Part shown: positions 25,302-34,201 of the stretch, piece after piece
Layout: every line of letters begins with the position of its first letter
How positions within the stretch are numbered: the first letter of the stretch is position 1
DNA from: Comamonas sp. KCTC 72670
GTDB lineage: Bacteria > Myxococcota > Myxococcia > Myxococcales > Myxococcaceae
NCBI GenBank assembly: GCA_014656495.1
Contig: BNCN01000002.1
Location: forward strand, 698,939 to 762,938
Direction of reading: 5' to 3'
Length of the DNA stretch: 64,000 bases
Notes under the pieces: model-generated
Told to the model about the DNA's origin: nothing
The model's input: only the letters and a program-made list of their open reading frames with translations
The model's database searches: none
Program-made: the position numbers and the translations under genes

Positions 25302-26456
25302 TCAGCTCCGCGCCGAGGGCCCGACTCCGGCAGGCGGTGCCGATGTCGCCCCCGTCAGCGCCAGGGGCCACAGCTTCGCCAGGGCGGAGCGCAGCTCGGC
25401 GGCGCCCCGGTAGCGGTCCTCGGGGCGCTTCTCGAGCAGCTTCAGCACGACGCGCTCGTAGGGCTCGGGCAGGTCCGGCCGGAGCGTGCGCGGCGGCACC
25501 GGGCGCTCCTGCACGTGCAGGAACATCAGCGGCACCGGGTCGGCGTGGCGGAAGGGAAGCTGGCCGGTGAACAGCTCGTAGGCCACCACGCCGAGCGCGT
25601 ACAGGTCCGTCGCCGGTGACACCGCCGGGCTGCCCATGACCTGCTCCGGCGCCATGTACTCCGGCGTGCCGAGCACCGCGCCCTGCGCCGTCGTCCCCAT
25701 GACGTGGGTGCTCTTGGCGAGCCCGAAGTCCATCAGCTTCAACACCCCGGTCCGGGTGACGAAGAGGTTCGCGGGCTTCACGTCGCGGTGGAGCACCCCT
25801 CGGCTGTGCGCGTGCTCCAGCGCCACCGTGGCGTGGGTGAGCCAGCGCAGGGCCTCGGCCAGCGTGGGGCGGCGCTCCAGCAGCCGCTGCCGCAGGTCGG
25901 CGCCGTCCAGCAGCTCCACGGTGAGGAAGTGCCGCTCGCCGTCCACGCCCACGTCGAAGACGCGCAGGATGTTGACGTGCTCCAGCGCCCGGGCGTGCTC
26001 CACCTCCTGGCGGAAGCGCGCCACCAGCGCCGCCTCCGCGTGCGGCACCGCGAGCACCTTGAGCGCCACGCGCGTCTCCTGCTGGAGGTCCGTCGCTTCA
26101 TAGACGGTGGAGCTGCCCCCGGCGCCGAGCCAGCGCTCCACGCGGTAGCGCCCCGCCACCGACTGACCGGGCACCAGCCCTCGCATGACGCTGGGGGGCG
26201 CCGCGGGCACGGGGATGCCCTGGAGCAAGGTTCCGTGGGGCGACATGGGCGTCACCGGCCGCAGCGTCTCCGCCAGCGAGAGCGCGGGCGGTGGCGTGAC
26301 GGGCCGCAGCGCGGACTCCGGTGGTGTCGGGTGGGGGAGGCGGGGGCCTCGGGCCTCGGCCTTCAGGGCCGCCGGGGGCGGCGCCGCCCGAGGCTCGGGC
26401 TCCAGCGTGGCGCCCCCCAGGTACGCCACGCCCTCTTCGTCGTCGGTCGAGTGCAA
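25302..26456 (-). CDS. Ser/Thr protein kinase (Hanks-type, cytoplasmic)
   Basis: About 384 residues. An N-terminal Pro-rich region (residues 1-95, no obvious fold) precedes a complete kinase domain: nucleotide loop LGAGGSSTVYEA, catalytic lysine VALKVLA, catalytic loop VLHRDVKPANLF, Mg loop LMDFGLAK, activation end GTPEYMAPEQ, and a final RPEDRYRGAAEL. No transmembrane segment follows, so it is cytoplasmic, as for many myxobacterial kinases. The only start consistent with the upstream gene is TTG at 26456, with GGGAGG 5 bases ahead; the frame opens further upstream but would run through the neighbouring MBL gene. It lies 37 bp downstream of the MBL gene, so they are probably co-transcribed. 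Confidence 0.85.
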   Translation of the reverse strand: MHSTDDEEGVAYLGGATLEPEPRAAPPPAALKAEARGPRLPHPTPPESALRPVTPPPALSLAETLRPVTPMSPHGTLLQGIPVPAAPPSVMRGLVPGQSVAGRYRVERWLGAGGSSTVYEATDLQQETRVALKVLAVPHAEAALVARFRQEVEHARALEHVNILRVFDVGVDGERHFLTVELLDGADLRQRLLERRPTLAEALRWLTHATVALEHAHSRGVLHRDVKPANLFVTRTGVLKLMDFGLAKSTHVMGTTAQGAVLGTPEYMAPEQVMGSPAVSPATDLYALGVVAYELFTGQLPFRHADPVPLMFLHVQERPVPPRTLRPDLPEPYERVVLKLLEKRPEDRYRGAAELRSALAKLWPLALTGATSAPPAGVGPSARS

Positions 26457-26493
26457 CGCGGCCTCCCTCGTCGGCTTCGTCGCGGCGTGGGGT

Positions 26494-27651
26494 TCAGGGG
26501 TCCAGCAGCGAGACGTGGGACGGTGCCCCCACGCCTTCGATGTCCAGGTGCGGCGTGGGCAGGTTGTACTCGGACGCGGCGCTGGTGGCCTCGACGATGA
26601 TGGGGCCGGCAATCTCCGGCGGCTCGCCGTGGCACAGCAAATCCACCACGTGCTCCACCGTCCACTTCCCCATCCGCGTCACGACGAGCCGGGTGCCGTC
26701 GTACTGCGCCGTGTCCGACAGCTCGCGGCTCGCCGCCAGCTTGGCCTCCACCGAGTCACCCAGGTAGCCCCGCGCCAGCGACAACACCCGGTCCAACACG
26801 GCGTTCCAGGCCTGCAGGTGCGTCTTGTCCTGGGCCTCGTCCATGATGTCCAGGCCCACCTGGAGCTTCTCCATGCGGTCCAGGAACTGCTGCACCAGCG
26901 CGCCCCGGATGAGGCGGCCGTGCTGCGGCGCGATGATGTCCACCCCCGGCTCCAGCTTGCGGATGGCCGCCACCGTGCGCTGCAGCGCCGCGTTCACCGG
27001 CATGTAGATTTGGTGGAACGCGCGGATGCCCGCCCAGTCGGACTCGTCCGCCCACAGGCCCTTGGCGTTGGAGTCCGTGAGGCCTCCGAAGAGGTCTCCG
27101 GTGAAGAGCACCCGCGTCTGCGGGTCGTACAGCATCACCGCGCCGCGGAAGTGGCAGAAGGGCGAGGGCACCGGGAGCAGCCGGTGGCCCGTGGGCACGC
27201 TGAGCCCCTGCGCGAACTTCTCCGTGGGGATGAAGCGGTGGCGCGGCAGGTTCTGGTGGACGATGAGCCGCCAGGTGTCCTCCGAGCAGAGCAGCCCGGC
27301 CCGGGGCGCGTAGCGCGCGGAGATGATGCTCGCAGACGAGCCCACGTCCGGGTCCTGGTGGTTGATGAACATGGCGGACAGCCGCTCCATGCCACCAATG
27401 AGCGACGTCACCTTGGTGTGGATGGTGGAGAAGTCGCTGCTCGAGCCGGGGTCGACGAGGAGATTGAACTCCGTGGGCCGCTGCGTCTTCTTGTCCGTGC
27501 CGCGGAAGCGCAGCAGGTAGGGGTTGGCGTAGAAGATGTTGCCGGGCTCGCGCTTGCCCACCCAGAACGTCTCGGGGGCAATCTCCACCGGCACGAGGCG
27601 GAGGTCGGAGCTCTGGCTCGGGCTTGGGACTGGGGCAACGGTGCTGCTCAT
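26494..27651 (-). CDS. MBL-fold metallo-hydrolase, flavodiiron/ODP-like
   Basis: A 385-residue protein with the metallo-beta-lactamase fold of the di-iron ODP/flavodiiron branch. It has the strand FNLLVDPGSSSDFSTIHTKV, the ligand motif FINHQDPDVG, a third ligand region PSPFCHFRGAVMLYDPQTRVLFTGDLFGG, and the later His in IIAPQHGRLI. The first motif is HxDxD, where flavodiiron proteins usually have HxExD. There is no flavodoxin domain, so it is an MBL domain with a C-terminal extension of about 110 residues. Possible roles are oxygen or NO sensing, or a redox reaction. The start at 27651 is preferred to upstream in-frame starts. Confidence 0.78.
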   Translation of the reverse strand: MSSTVAPVPSPSQSSDLRLVPVEIAPETFWVGKREPGNIFYANPYLLRFRGTDKKTQRPTEFNLLVDPGSSSDFSTIHTKVTSLIGGMERLSAMFINHQDPDVGSSASIISARYAPRAGLLCSEDTWRLIVHQNLPRHRFIPTEKFAQGLSVPTGHRLLPVPSPFCHFRGAVMLYDPQTRVLFTGDLFGGLTDSNAKGLWADESDWAGIRAFHQIYMPVNAALQRTVAAIRKLEPGVDIIAPQHGRLIRGALVQQFLDRMEKLQVGLDIMDEAQDKTHLQAWNAVLDRVLSLARGYLGDSVEAKLAASRELSDTAQYDGTRLVVTRMGKWTVEHVVDLLCHGEPPEIAGPIIVEATSAASEYNLPTPHLDIEGVGAPSHVSLLDP

Positions 27652-27873
27652 GGGCGCGGCGTTCCTTCCCTCTCTGGAGTGGATGCCGCGGCTGCGTAGC
27701 AAGCCCCGCGCCGGAGCCGTGCTCCCAGGGCATGCGCCCCCGCGCGCCGGGCCCCGCGCGCAGCTTCTGCGCGGGCGAGGGGTGGGGCGCACAATCTGCG
27801 TCCCGGCGCGGGCGCGCCGTGCATGGGCGCGGGAGGCGTGGCAGGCTCGGGCGCCTCCACCGCGCGCCCGTCC

Positions 27874-28344
27874 ATGCCCGACCCGTCCGTCCTCGCCACC
27901 TGGGGCCTCCCCGGGCTCTTCCTCATCGCGATGCTCGCGGGCTCCGTGGTGCCGGTGCCGTCGGAGGCGCTGCTCGCCGCGCTCGTCTATGGGGGGACGC
28001 CGCCGGTGACGGCCATCGTCGTGGCGACCACGGGCAACGTGCTGGGGGCGCTGTCGCTCTACGTGCTGGGGCGGTGGGTGGCCATCGGCGGTGGCGGACC
28101 GCTGGGGCGCTGGTACGCGCGGCGGCGCATGAAGGAAGGCCCGCGCATGCAGCGCATCGAGGCGTGGACGCGGAGGTGGGGCGCCCCGGCTCTGGTGATG
28201 TCGTGGCTGCCCGTGGTGGGGGACGCCTTCGTCATCGCCGGTGGCATGTTGGGCGTGCGCCCGCTGCCCTTCGTCTTCTTTGTCACGCTGGGTAAAGGCT
28301 TGCGTTACCTCGCCGTGGCGCTGTCGGCCGCGGCGGCCCTGTAG
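27874..28344 (+). CDS. DedA/YqaA-like (SNARE-associated, VTT) membrane protein
   Basis: A 156-residue integral membrane protein of the VTT/YqaA group. It opens with a re-entrant hydrophobic segment (LFLIAMLAGSVVPVPSEALLAALV), typical of this family, with a glycine-rich helix GNVLGALSLYVLGRWVA and a C-terminal FVTLGKGLRYLAVALSAAAAL. The family is implicated in lipid scrambling and envelope homeostasis. A start at 27823 is possible; neither start has a convincing ribosome site. It is divergent from the MBL-fold gene, and a 158-bp gap with a GTTTCAC repeat separates it from the next gene. Confidence 0.7.
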   Translation: MPDPSVLATWGLPGLFLIAMLAGSVVPVPSEALLAALVYGGTPPVTAIVVATTGNVLGALSLYVLGRWVAIGGGGPLGRWYARRRMKEGPRMQRIEAWTRRWGAPALVMSWLPVVGDAFVIAGGMLGVRPLPFVFFVTLGKGLRYLAVALSAAAAL

Positions 28345-28356
28345 CACCTCGCTCTG

Positions 28357-28386
28357 ACGTTTCACCCATGTTTCACGCAACGTTGC
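28357..28386. promoter_or_regulatory. GTTTCAC repeat and GCAACGTTGC palindrome
   Basis: Upstream of the nuclease-like lipoprotein gene. GTTTCAC occurs twice, 11 bp apart, followed by the palindrome GCAACGTTGC (28377-28386). It may be a regulator site or a -35 region. The evidence is weak. Confidence 0.3.
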
Positions 28387-28502
28387 AGCGCGCCGGTCGA
28401 TAAACGAGACGGGTGAACGACGCATTCCCGGTGAATCGGGTAGCGTGCGGATGGCTCATCCGACCTCTCAAACGCTCCTTCCCGGGAGCAGGACCGGACA
28501 TC

Positions 28503-30221
28503 GTGCGAGACAACGCAACTTCCTCAAGGCTCGTGAAGTCGAACTGGCGGCGTCACGCCGCCGCGCTGCTCCTGGCCGTCCTGGCGGCGTGTGGTGGCGA
28601 GGACCTGTCGCGGGAGGCCCCGGCGCTCGACGAGGCCGCGGTCGGACAGCGTCAGGACGCGCTGGGCGACGTGCGGCTCCGGCTGCTGGCGGCCAACACG
28701 TCCAGCGGCAACGGGCAGGACTATGACTTGGGCCACGGCATCCGCATCTTCCAGGGCACGGACGCCGACGTGGTGATGATTCAGGAGTTCAACTACCGCT
28801 CGAACTCGGCGGCGGACCTCCGGGCCTTCGTGGACACGGCCTTCGGGCCGCAGTTCCACTACTACCGGGAGGGCGGGGCGCAGATTCCCAACGGCATCAT
28901 CAGCCGCTACCCCATCATCGCCTCGGGCGAGTGGGACGACCCGTACGTCTCCAACCGGGACTTCGCCTGGGCCCGCATCGACGTGCCGGGGCCCAGGGAC
29001 CTCTGGGCGGTGAGCGTGCACTTCCTCACCACCAGCAGCGGCAACCGCAACTCGGAGGCCGTGAGCCTCGTCAGCCGCATCCGCGCCAACATCCCCGAGG
29101 GCGACTACCTGGTGGTTGGCGGTGACCTGAACACCAGCAGCCGTAACGAGTCCGCCATTGGCACGCTGTCCCAGGTGGTGCGCACCGCCGGTCCGCACCC
29201 GGCGGACAAGAATGGCAACACCAACACCAACGCGGGGCGCAACAGCCCCTACGACCACGTGCTGGTGGACAACGACCTCTACGCGCACCAGACGGCCGTC
29301 GTCATCGGCGGCAGCTCCTTCGCCAACGGCCTGGTGGTGGACACGCGCGTGTACACGCCGCTGAGCGACATCGCCCCCGCGCTCTCCGGTGACAGCGGCG
29401 CCTCCGGCATGCAGCACATGGCCGTCATCAAGGACTTCCTCATCCCCGGAGACGCCCCCGTCCTCACGCTGACCGCGCCCAATGGCGGCGAGAGCTGGGC
29501 CGCGGGCAGCGTGCGTGACATCACCTGGACGTCGTCTGGCGTGGCGAATGTCCGGCTGGAGTACTCGCTCAATGGCAGCACGTGGACCCCCCTCGTCGCC
29601 AGCACCGCCGCCGCCGCGGGCAGCTACGCCTGGACGGTGCCGGCCAGCGCCACCACCGCCGCGCGGGTCCGCGTCAGTGACGCGGCCAACGCCAGTGTCA
29701 GCAATGCCAGTGACGCGCCCTTCACCATCACCGTCCCCTCCACGGGCGGGACGGGCCAGGTCCTCATCAACGAGGTCCTCCTCAACGAGCCGGGCTCGGA
29801 TGTCAGCGGTGAGTTCGTGGAGCTGGTGAACACCGGCACCACGGCGGTGAACCTGAGCGGGTGGACGGTGTCCGATTCATCCAGCGTCCGTCACACCTTC
29901 CCCAGCGGAACGTCGCTGGCGGCGGGCGGCGTCATCGTGGTGTTCGGCGGCGCGGCGGGCATCCCGGCCGGCACGCCCAACGCCGTGGCCGCCTCCACGG
30001 GCACCCTGCACCTGGGCAACAGCGGCGACACCGTCACGGTGAAGTCGAACACGGGCACGGTGGTGGACTCCTCGGTGTTCTCGTCCGGCTTGAGCGGCAC
30101 GGACGGCGTGTCCGCCAACCGCAGCCCGGACGTGGGCGTGGGGGCTCCCTTCGTGCTGCACACCGCCCTGTCCAGCCTGAAGGCCTCGCCGGGGCGGCGC
30201 GTCAACGGCGCGTCGTTCTGA
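28503..30221 (+). CDS. Secreted EEP-nuclease-like lipoprotein with lamin-tail domain
   Basis: About 572 residues. The signal contains a Lys/Arg-rich start and ALLLAVLAAC (lipobox at Cys30), followed by GGEDL. Residues about 60-330 form an endonuclease/exonuclease/phosphatase domain: DVVMIQEFNYRS (catalytic Glu), VVGGDLNTSSRN, NSPYDHVLVD and QHMAVIKDF (Asp/His motifs). Residues about 340-430 contain a Kre9/KNH-like unit (LTAPNGGESWAAGSVRDITWTSSG), and the C-terminus has a lamin-tail-domain-type region (VLINEVLLNEPGSD, EFVELVNTGTTAVNLSGWTV). It is probably a surface or secreted nuclease. The GTG at 28503 has AGGA 9 bases upstream; a GTG at 28533 is possible. Confidence 0.8.
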   Translation: MRDNATSSRLVKSNWRRHAAALLLAVLAACGGEDLSREAPALDEAAVGQRQDALGDVRLRLLAANTSSGNGQDYDLGHGIRIFQGTDADVVMIQEFNYRSNSAADLRAFVDTAFGPQFHYYREGGAQIPNGIISRYPIIASGEWDDPYVSNRDFAWARIDVPGPRDLWAVSVHFLTTSSGNRNSEAVSLVSRIRANIPEGDYLVVGGDLNTSSRNESAIGTLSQVVRTAGPHPADKNGNTNTNAGRNSPYDHVLVDNDLYAHQTAVVIGGSSFANGLVVDTRVYTPLSDIAPALSGDSGASGMQHMAVIKDFLIPGDAPVLTLTAPNGGESWAAGSVRDITWTSSGVANVRLEYSLNGSTWTPLVASTAAAAGSYAWTVPASATTAARVRVSDAANASVSNASDAPFTITVPSTGGTGQVLINEVLLNEPGSDVSGEFVELVNTGTTAVNLSGWTVSDSSSVRHTFPSGTSLAAGGVIVVFGGAAGIPAGTPNAVAASTGTLHLGNSGDTVTVKSNTGTVVDSSVFSSGLSGTDGVSANRSPDVGVGAPFVLHTALSSLKASPGRRVNGASF

Positions 30222-30242
30222 GCGGCCGGCGGTGACGCACAG

Positions 30243-30276
30243 CGGCCCTGCTTCCCTTGACTGGGAGGCAGGGCCG
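30243..30276. terminator. Strong bidirectional terminator
   Basis: Arms CGGCCCTGC-TTCCC and GGGAG-GCAGGGCCG around the loop TTGACT, a 14-bp stem with one wobble, between the convergent lipoprotein and AI-2E-type transporter genes. A TCTCGG tail follows on the plus strand. Confidence 0.75.
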
Positions 30277-30295
30277 TCTCGGTTTCAGGCCGCGC

Positions 30296-31489
30296 TCAAT
30301 GGCTGTCGGGCGGCGTGGGCGTCAGCGGCACGTGCTCGCGCGTCTCCGCCGAGCGCACGGAGGGCCGGATGATGAGGCTCTCGGAGCCGCTCGGGACGCC
30401 CCCGCCCGGCGTGGCCGGGTCTCCGGGACGCGGCGTGGGCCGGCCGTAGTCGCGCTCGTAGATGCGCACCAGCGCCAGGAAGAAGGCCACGATGAGCGGC
30501 CCCAGCAGCAGGCCCACGGTGCCGAACGCCGCCAAGCCTCCGAGCAGCGCGAAGAAGACGATGGCGCCGTGCTGGTGCATGCCCCGCTTGGCGAGCAGCG
30601 GCTTCACGATGTTGTCCACCAGCCCCACCACGACGGTGCCCCAGATGGCGAGGAACAGCGCCGCCCATGGGTGGCCGCTGAAGAACATCAGCGCCGCGGC
30701 CACCAGCACCACGATGGCCGCGCCCACCGCGGGGATGAGCGCCAGGAAGAAGGCCACGCCCGCGAAGAAGAGCGAGGCGGGCACCCGCGCGATGAGAAAC
30801 CCGATGAGCGCCGCCGCCGCCTGCACGCCCGCCGTGGCCACCGACGACACCAGCACCGCCACGGAGACGCTGCGGAACTCCCGCAGGATTTCACCCGTCT
30901 GCCCCCGCCGCAGCGGGGACACGCTCTCCACCCACGACACCAGGCGCGCGCCTTCCGTCAGCAGGAAGAAGAGGGCGATGAGCATCATCACCGTCTGGAA
31001 GGCGATGGAGCCCGTCGCCGCCACCACGCCTGTCACCGCCCGCGCCGCGGTGCCGCCCTGGCTGCTGACCTGCTGCTGGAGGGTTTCATCGAGCTGGGCC
31101 TGCTCCAGCGGGATGCGCTCCAGCAGGCTCTCCACCGGTCCGCGCACCGGCCCGGGCATCTTGCCGATGAGCCCCTCCACGCCCTCGCGCTGCACCGTGT
31201 CCGAGACGAACTTCACGCCGTCCGACACCTCGGTGACGACGAAGGCCGTCAAGCCGCCCAGCGGCACCAGCAGGGCCAGGACGACACCCGAGACGATGAG
31301 GCCCGCCGCCAGGCTGGAGCGTCCGCGCAGCTTCCGGCTCAGCGAGGAGTAGATGCCATAGAAGGTTCCAGCCAGGACGGCCGCCAGGAAGAACGCCTTG
31401 GCAAAGGGCCGGACGACCAGCGCCAGCAGGATGATGGAGAGAATGATGAGTCCGGTGAACACCCGCCGGGCGGTCTGCTCGGTTGCCAT
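30296..31489 (-). CDS. AI-2E family transporter (PerM/YdiK type)
   Basis: A 397-residue membrane protein with about eight hydrophobic segments. It begins with GLIILSIILLALVVRPFAKAFFLAAVLAGTF and contains the conserved region FFLALIPAVGAAIVVLVAAALMFFSGHPWAALFLAIWGTVVVGLVDNIVKPLLAKRG near the C-terminal half, a hallmark of this family. The N-half has a large hydrophilic loop (about residues 85-165). Family members export small molecules or act in Na+/Li+ tolerance; transport of AI-2 itself is not assured. The ATG at 31489 is preferred to the upstream frame. Convergent with the nuclease gene across a strong terminator. Confidence 0.85.
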   Translation of the reverse strand: MATEQTARRVFTGLIILSIILLALVVRPFAKAFFLAAVLAGTFYGIYSSLSRKLRGRSSLAAGLIVSGVVLALLVPLGGLTAFVVTEVSDGVKFVSDTVQREGVEGLIGKMPGPVRGPVESLLERIPLEQAQLDETLQQQVSSQGGTAARAVTGVVAATGSIAFQTVMMLIALFFLLTEGARLVSWVESVSPLRRGQTGEILREFRSVSVAVLVSSVATAGVQAAAALIGFLIARVPASLFFAGVAFFLALIPAVGAAIVVLVAAALMFFSGHPWAALFLAIWGTVVVGLVDNIVKPLLAKRGMHQHGAIVFFALLGGLAAFGTVGLLLGPLIVAFFLALVRIYERDYGRPTPRPGDPATPGGGVPSGSESLIIRPSVRSAETREHVPLTPTPPDSH

Positions 31490-31610
31490 ACCCGTCAAGG
31501 TAGGGCTGCCTCGAGGGATGGCCAGGGACGGGCGGCGCCTCTGCCTGACCGCCTGCTGTCCCACCAAGAAGGCTTGGGCCTGGCGGGAGGGCGGCTAGAG
31601 TGGCCGCGCC

Positions 31611-32027
31611 ATGCCGCCCTTCGAATCCACCCAGTTCACCGTCTGGCTGCTCCAGGCGCTCTGCGCCAGCTTCCTGGCCATCCTCTTCCTCCAGTCCGGG
31701 CTCGACAAAGTCGTGGACTGGAAGGGCAACCTGGGGTGGCTCACGGGCCACTTCGCCAAGAGCCCGCTGCGAGGCGTGGTGCCGCCCATGCTGGCCACCA
31801 TCACCCTGCTGGAGCTGGCCGCGGGCGCGCTCAGCGCGGCGGGCCTGGTGGCGCTGGTGGCCACGGGCAGCGCGGCGCTGGCCTTCTGGGGCGCGCTCCT
31901 CTCCGCGGTGTCGCTGGTGGCGCTCTTCTTCGGCCAGCGCATGGCCAAGGAGTACGCGGGCGCCGGGGGCCTGGTGCCGTACTTCCTGCTGGCGCTGGTG
32001 GCCGTGTACGTCACCCGCCTGGGCTGA
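31611..32027 (+). CDS. DoxX-family small membrane protein
   Basis: A 138-residue four-helix membrane protein. Hydrophobic segments run at about residues 10-30, 60-80, 80-105 and 118-136; a conserved polar stretch SGLDKVVDWKGNL follows the first helix and GQRMAKEYAGAGGL precedes the last, as in DoxX/DoxD-like proteins. The family is loosely tied to redox functions, and its precise role here is unknown. It is divergent from the AI-2E-type transporter and convergent with the ThrE-like gene, with only 3 bp between stops. Confidence 0.75.
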   Translation: MPPFESTQFTVWLLQALCASFLAILFLQSGLDKVVDWKGNLGWLTGHFAKSPLRGVVPPMLATITLLELAAGALSAAGLVALVATGSAALAFWGALLSAVSLVALFFGQRMAKEYAGAGGLVPYFLLALVAVYVTRLG

Positions 32028-32030
32028 GCG

Positions 32031-33290
32031 TCAGAGCACCTTGCGCGTGGGGACCAGGGCGTTGGCGGACAGCAGCCCCGCCACCAGCGCCACGGCCACC
32101 ATCAGCATGGAGAAGGCCGTGTCCACGCCGGCCACCACGTCCCGCTCCAGCAGCGAGGACAGGCTCCGGAACCCGACGCTGCCGGGCACCAGCAGCATCA
32201 ACCCGGGGACCAGGGTGGTGATGGACGGCTGGTTGCGCAGTCGCGCCAGCGCGTTGCTGCCCATGGCCAGCAGCAGCGCGCCCACGAAGGCGCCCAGCTG
32301 CGCCCCCAGCAGCAGCGCGCCCAGGCGTGCCCCGGCGAAGCCGAAGGTGCAGGCCCCGGCAATCCAGCCCCAATCCCGGGGGCGGGCCCGGAAGAGCACG
32401 CACACCGCGAAGATGGCCACCAGCAGCATGGGCACCTGCGTCCAGTCCGGCAGCGCGGGCGGCAGGGGCGCCACGGGCGGCGCCGGCAACACCCCGGACA
32501 GCCGGCTGCCCAGCGCCACGCCGAAGCCGAGCTGAAGGAAGACGAGCGCCGCCGCGGTGAGGCGCGAGGTGCCGGAGATGAGGTTGCGCGTGGCCAGCTC
32601 GTTGATGGCCACCGTGAGCGACAGGCCGGGCAGCAGGACGATGAGCCCCGCCAGCGTGGCCACCTGCGCGGACAGGGGGCCCAGCAGGCTCGCGGCCAGC
32701 GCGGCGATGGCGGAGGACAGGATGGCCGCCACGGGCTCCAGCACGCGCGCCGTGGTGGGCTGCTGGCGCGTGAGGACCGCCAGGACGCCGATGAGCAGGC
32801 TGCTGAAGGCCGCCACCGCCATCTCCTTGAGCCCGCCCCCGAAGAGGCGGCCCGCCGCCCCGCCCGCCAGCGTCCAGCACAACAACTGGAGCGCGGGGCC
32901 GAACCGCTCGGCCTGGGCGAGGATGGCGTCCACGCGCCGGGTGCCCTCGGCGGGCGGCACATTCCCGTGGATGACCTCGTCCGCCAGCGTGTCGAGCAGC
33001 GTCAGCCGCTCCAGGTCCATGTCACCGGGCTCCACGCGGATGAGCGAGGTGCGCAGCGCCTCCGGCGGCCCGAAGGACGAGAAGATGGACGTGGGCGTGG
33101 AGAAGAAGCGCCCCTCCAGACCAAACCGCTCCGACACCCGCTGCATCAGCCGCTCCAGGCGGTGCGCGGGGGTGCCGTAGCGGTGCAGCGCCTCGCCCAG
33201 CCGGAGGGTGAAGGCGACGGCGGCGCCCGGCGGCGGTGGGTGACTGGCGGCGGAGAGGAGTTCAGGAGGGACGGCCACGGCGGCGCACAT
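32031..33290 (-). CDS. Threonine/serine exporter (ThrE-like)
   Basis: A 419-residue protein with two parts. The N-terminal half (about residues 25-160) is the soluble ThrE domain, starting AFTLRLGEALHRYGTPAHRLERLMQRV and carrying the FFSTPTSIFSSFG segment. The C-terminal half has about ten hydrophobic stretches, among them LIVLLPGLSLTVAINELATRNLISGTSRL and QLGAFVGALLLAMGSNALARLRNQP. This is the layout of the fused ThrE/ThrE_2 exporter family. It probably exports threonine or serine. The ATG at 33290 is chosen because the open frame upstream has a composition unlike the gene. Confidence 0.85.
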   Translation of the reverse strand: MCAAVAVPPELLSAASHPPPPGAAVAFTLRLGEALHRYGTPAHRLERLMQRVSERFGLEGRFFSTPTSIFSSFGPPEALRTSLIRVEPGDMDLERLTLLDTLADEVIHGNVPPAEGTRRVDAILAQAERFGPALQLLCWTLAGGAAGRLFGGGLKEMAVAAFSSLLIGVLAVLTRQQPTTARVLEPVAAILSSAIAALAASLLGPLSAQVATLAGLIVLLPGLSLTVAINELATRNLISGTSRLTAAALVFLQLGFGVALGSRLSGVLPAPPVAPLPPALPDWTQVPMLLVAIFAVCVLFRARPRDWGWIAGACTFGFAGARLGALLLGAQLGAFVGALLLAMGSNALARLRNQPSITTLVPGLMLLVPGSVGFRSLSSLLERDVVAGVDTAFSMLMVAVALVAGLLSANALVPTRKVL

Positions 33291-33585
33291 GGCAGAGGCT
33301 CCAGGCCGAGTCAAACGCCCCCCTTTCCGCGGGCAGCCGCCCGCCTGCCCGTGCGTGCCGCCTCGCGCCGCCCAGGTCGCGGTTCCAGGGCGGGCCACTG
33401 CTTGGCATGCCGCCCATTCATGCGTTTTCCCCGGTTCCGTTCGTCCGGCGCTCCCGGGCTTGGTGCATGGAGCCCGCGGTCCGCTTCCCAATCCCGCGGC
33501 ACGCCTGCCCGGCGAAGCGGGAGCAGCGCGCTCCGAGGCCGCCTTCATGGCGGTGGGCGTCGTGGGTTTCCTGGCAGGCCCCCGC
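33291..33585. other. 295-bp gene-free gap
   Basis: No convincing gene, terminator or repeat is visible between the ThrE-like start and the stop of the small membrane protein gene. The region is uniformly GC-rich; short frames here show no family features. Confidence 0.5.
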
Positions 33586-34017
33586 TCAGGGCTTGATGAG
33601 CCGGCCGAGCACGAAGCCCGCCGCCACGCACCCCGCGATGAAGAGCCCGGGGCGCTCGCGCACCTGCGTCTGCGCGTCCTCGAGCAGCTCCCCGGTGGTT
33701 TCGTTCTCCAGCCGTTCGGACGTGCGGCGGAGCAGCCCCGCAGCGCTGCCGAGCAGCGGTCGCGCCACCTTCGCCTCGTCCCTGTTCGACAGGCTCTCCA
33801 GCGTGGAGACGAGCCCGCGGAGCCCCTTGGCCATGTCTCCTCGGCGGCTTTCCACCTGGTGATAGACGCGCGCCTTCGCGGCGCTGGCCAGCTGCTTCAC
33901 CGGGTCCTTGCCCGCCTGCCCGAGCCCGGACGTACCGATTTTCGTAATGCGGGAGCCTTCCTCCGAGCGCTGCCCGTATCCGCTGCCTTCAATGCTGCCG
34001 TCAGTGACGCTGCCCAT
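33586..34017 (-). CDS. Small membrane-anchored protein
   Basis: A 143-residue protein. Residues 1-55 are Gly/Ser-rich and polar; the middle (about 55-115) is helical and charged (VYHQVESRRGDMAKGLRGLVSTLESL); the last 20 residues form a single hydrophobic helix (GLFIAGCVAAGFVLGRLIK) with a short charged end. This layout resembles ElaB/DUF883-type tail-anchored proteins, but I cannot assign it with confidence. Translation begins at an ATG with a perfect AGGAGG 7 bases upstream. Divergent from the pseudouridine synthase gene. Confidence 0.65.
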   Translation of the reverse strand: MGSVTDGSIEGSGYGQRSEEGSRITKIGTSGLGQAGKDPVKQLASAAKARVYHQVESRRGDMAKGLRGLVSTLESLSNRDEAKVARPLLGSAAGLLRRTSERLENETTGELLEDAQTQVRERPGLFIAGCVAAGFVLGRLIKP

Positions 34018-34201
34018 GCTCACGCCTCCTGCTTTCGCTGGGGAGCTGCCGCGAGGGCCCCACCGGCCATCGAGCTCCCGTGTCCTCGCCCTGAAACGTA
34101 GACATGACGCGTGGCCGGTCCGGACGGTGCCTGATACGCAGGCCGGGTGGGCGGTGAAGGGCGCGGGCGAAGGTGGCCGGAATGAGAGAGGACGTGGGCG
34201 G

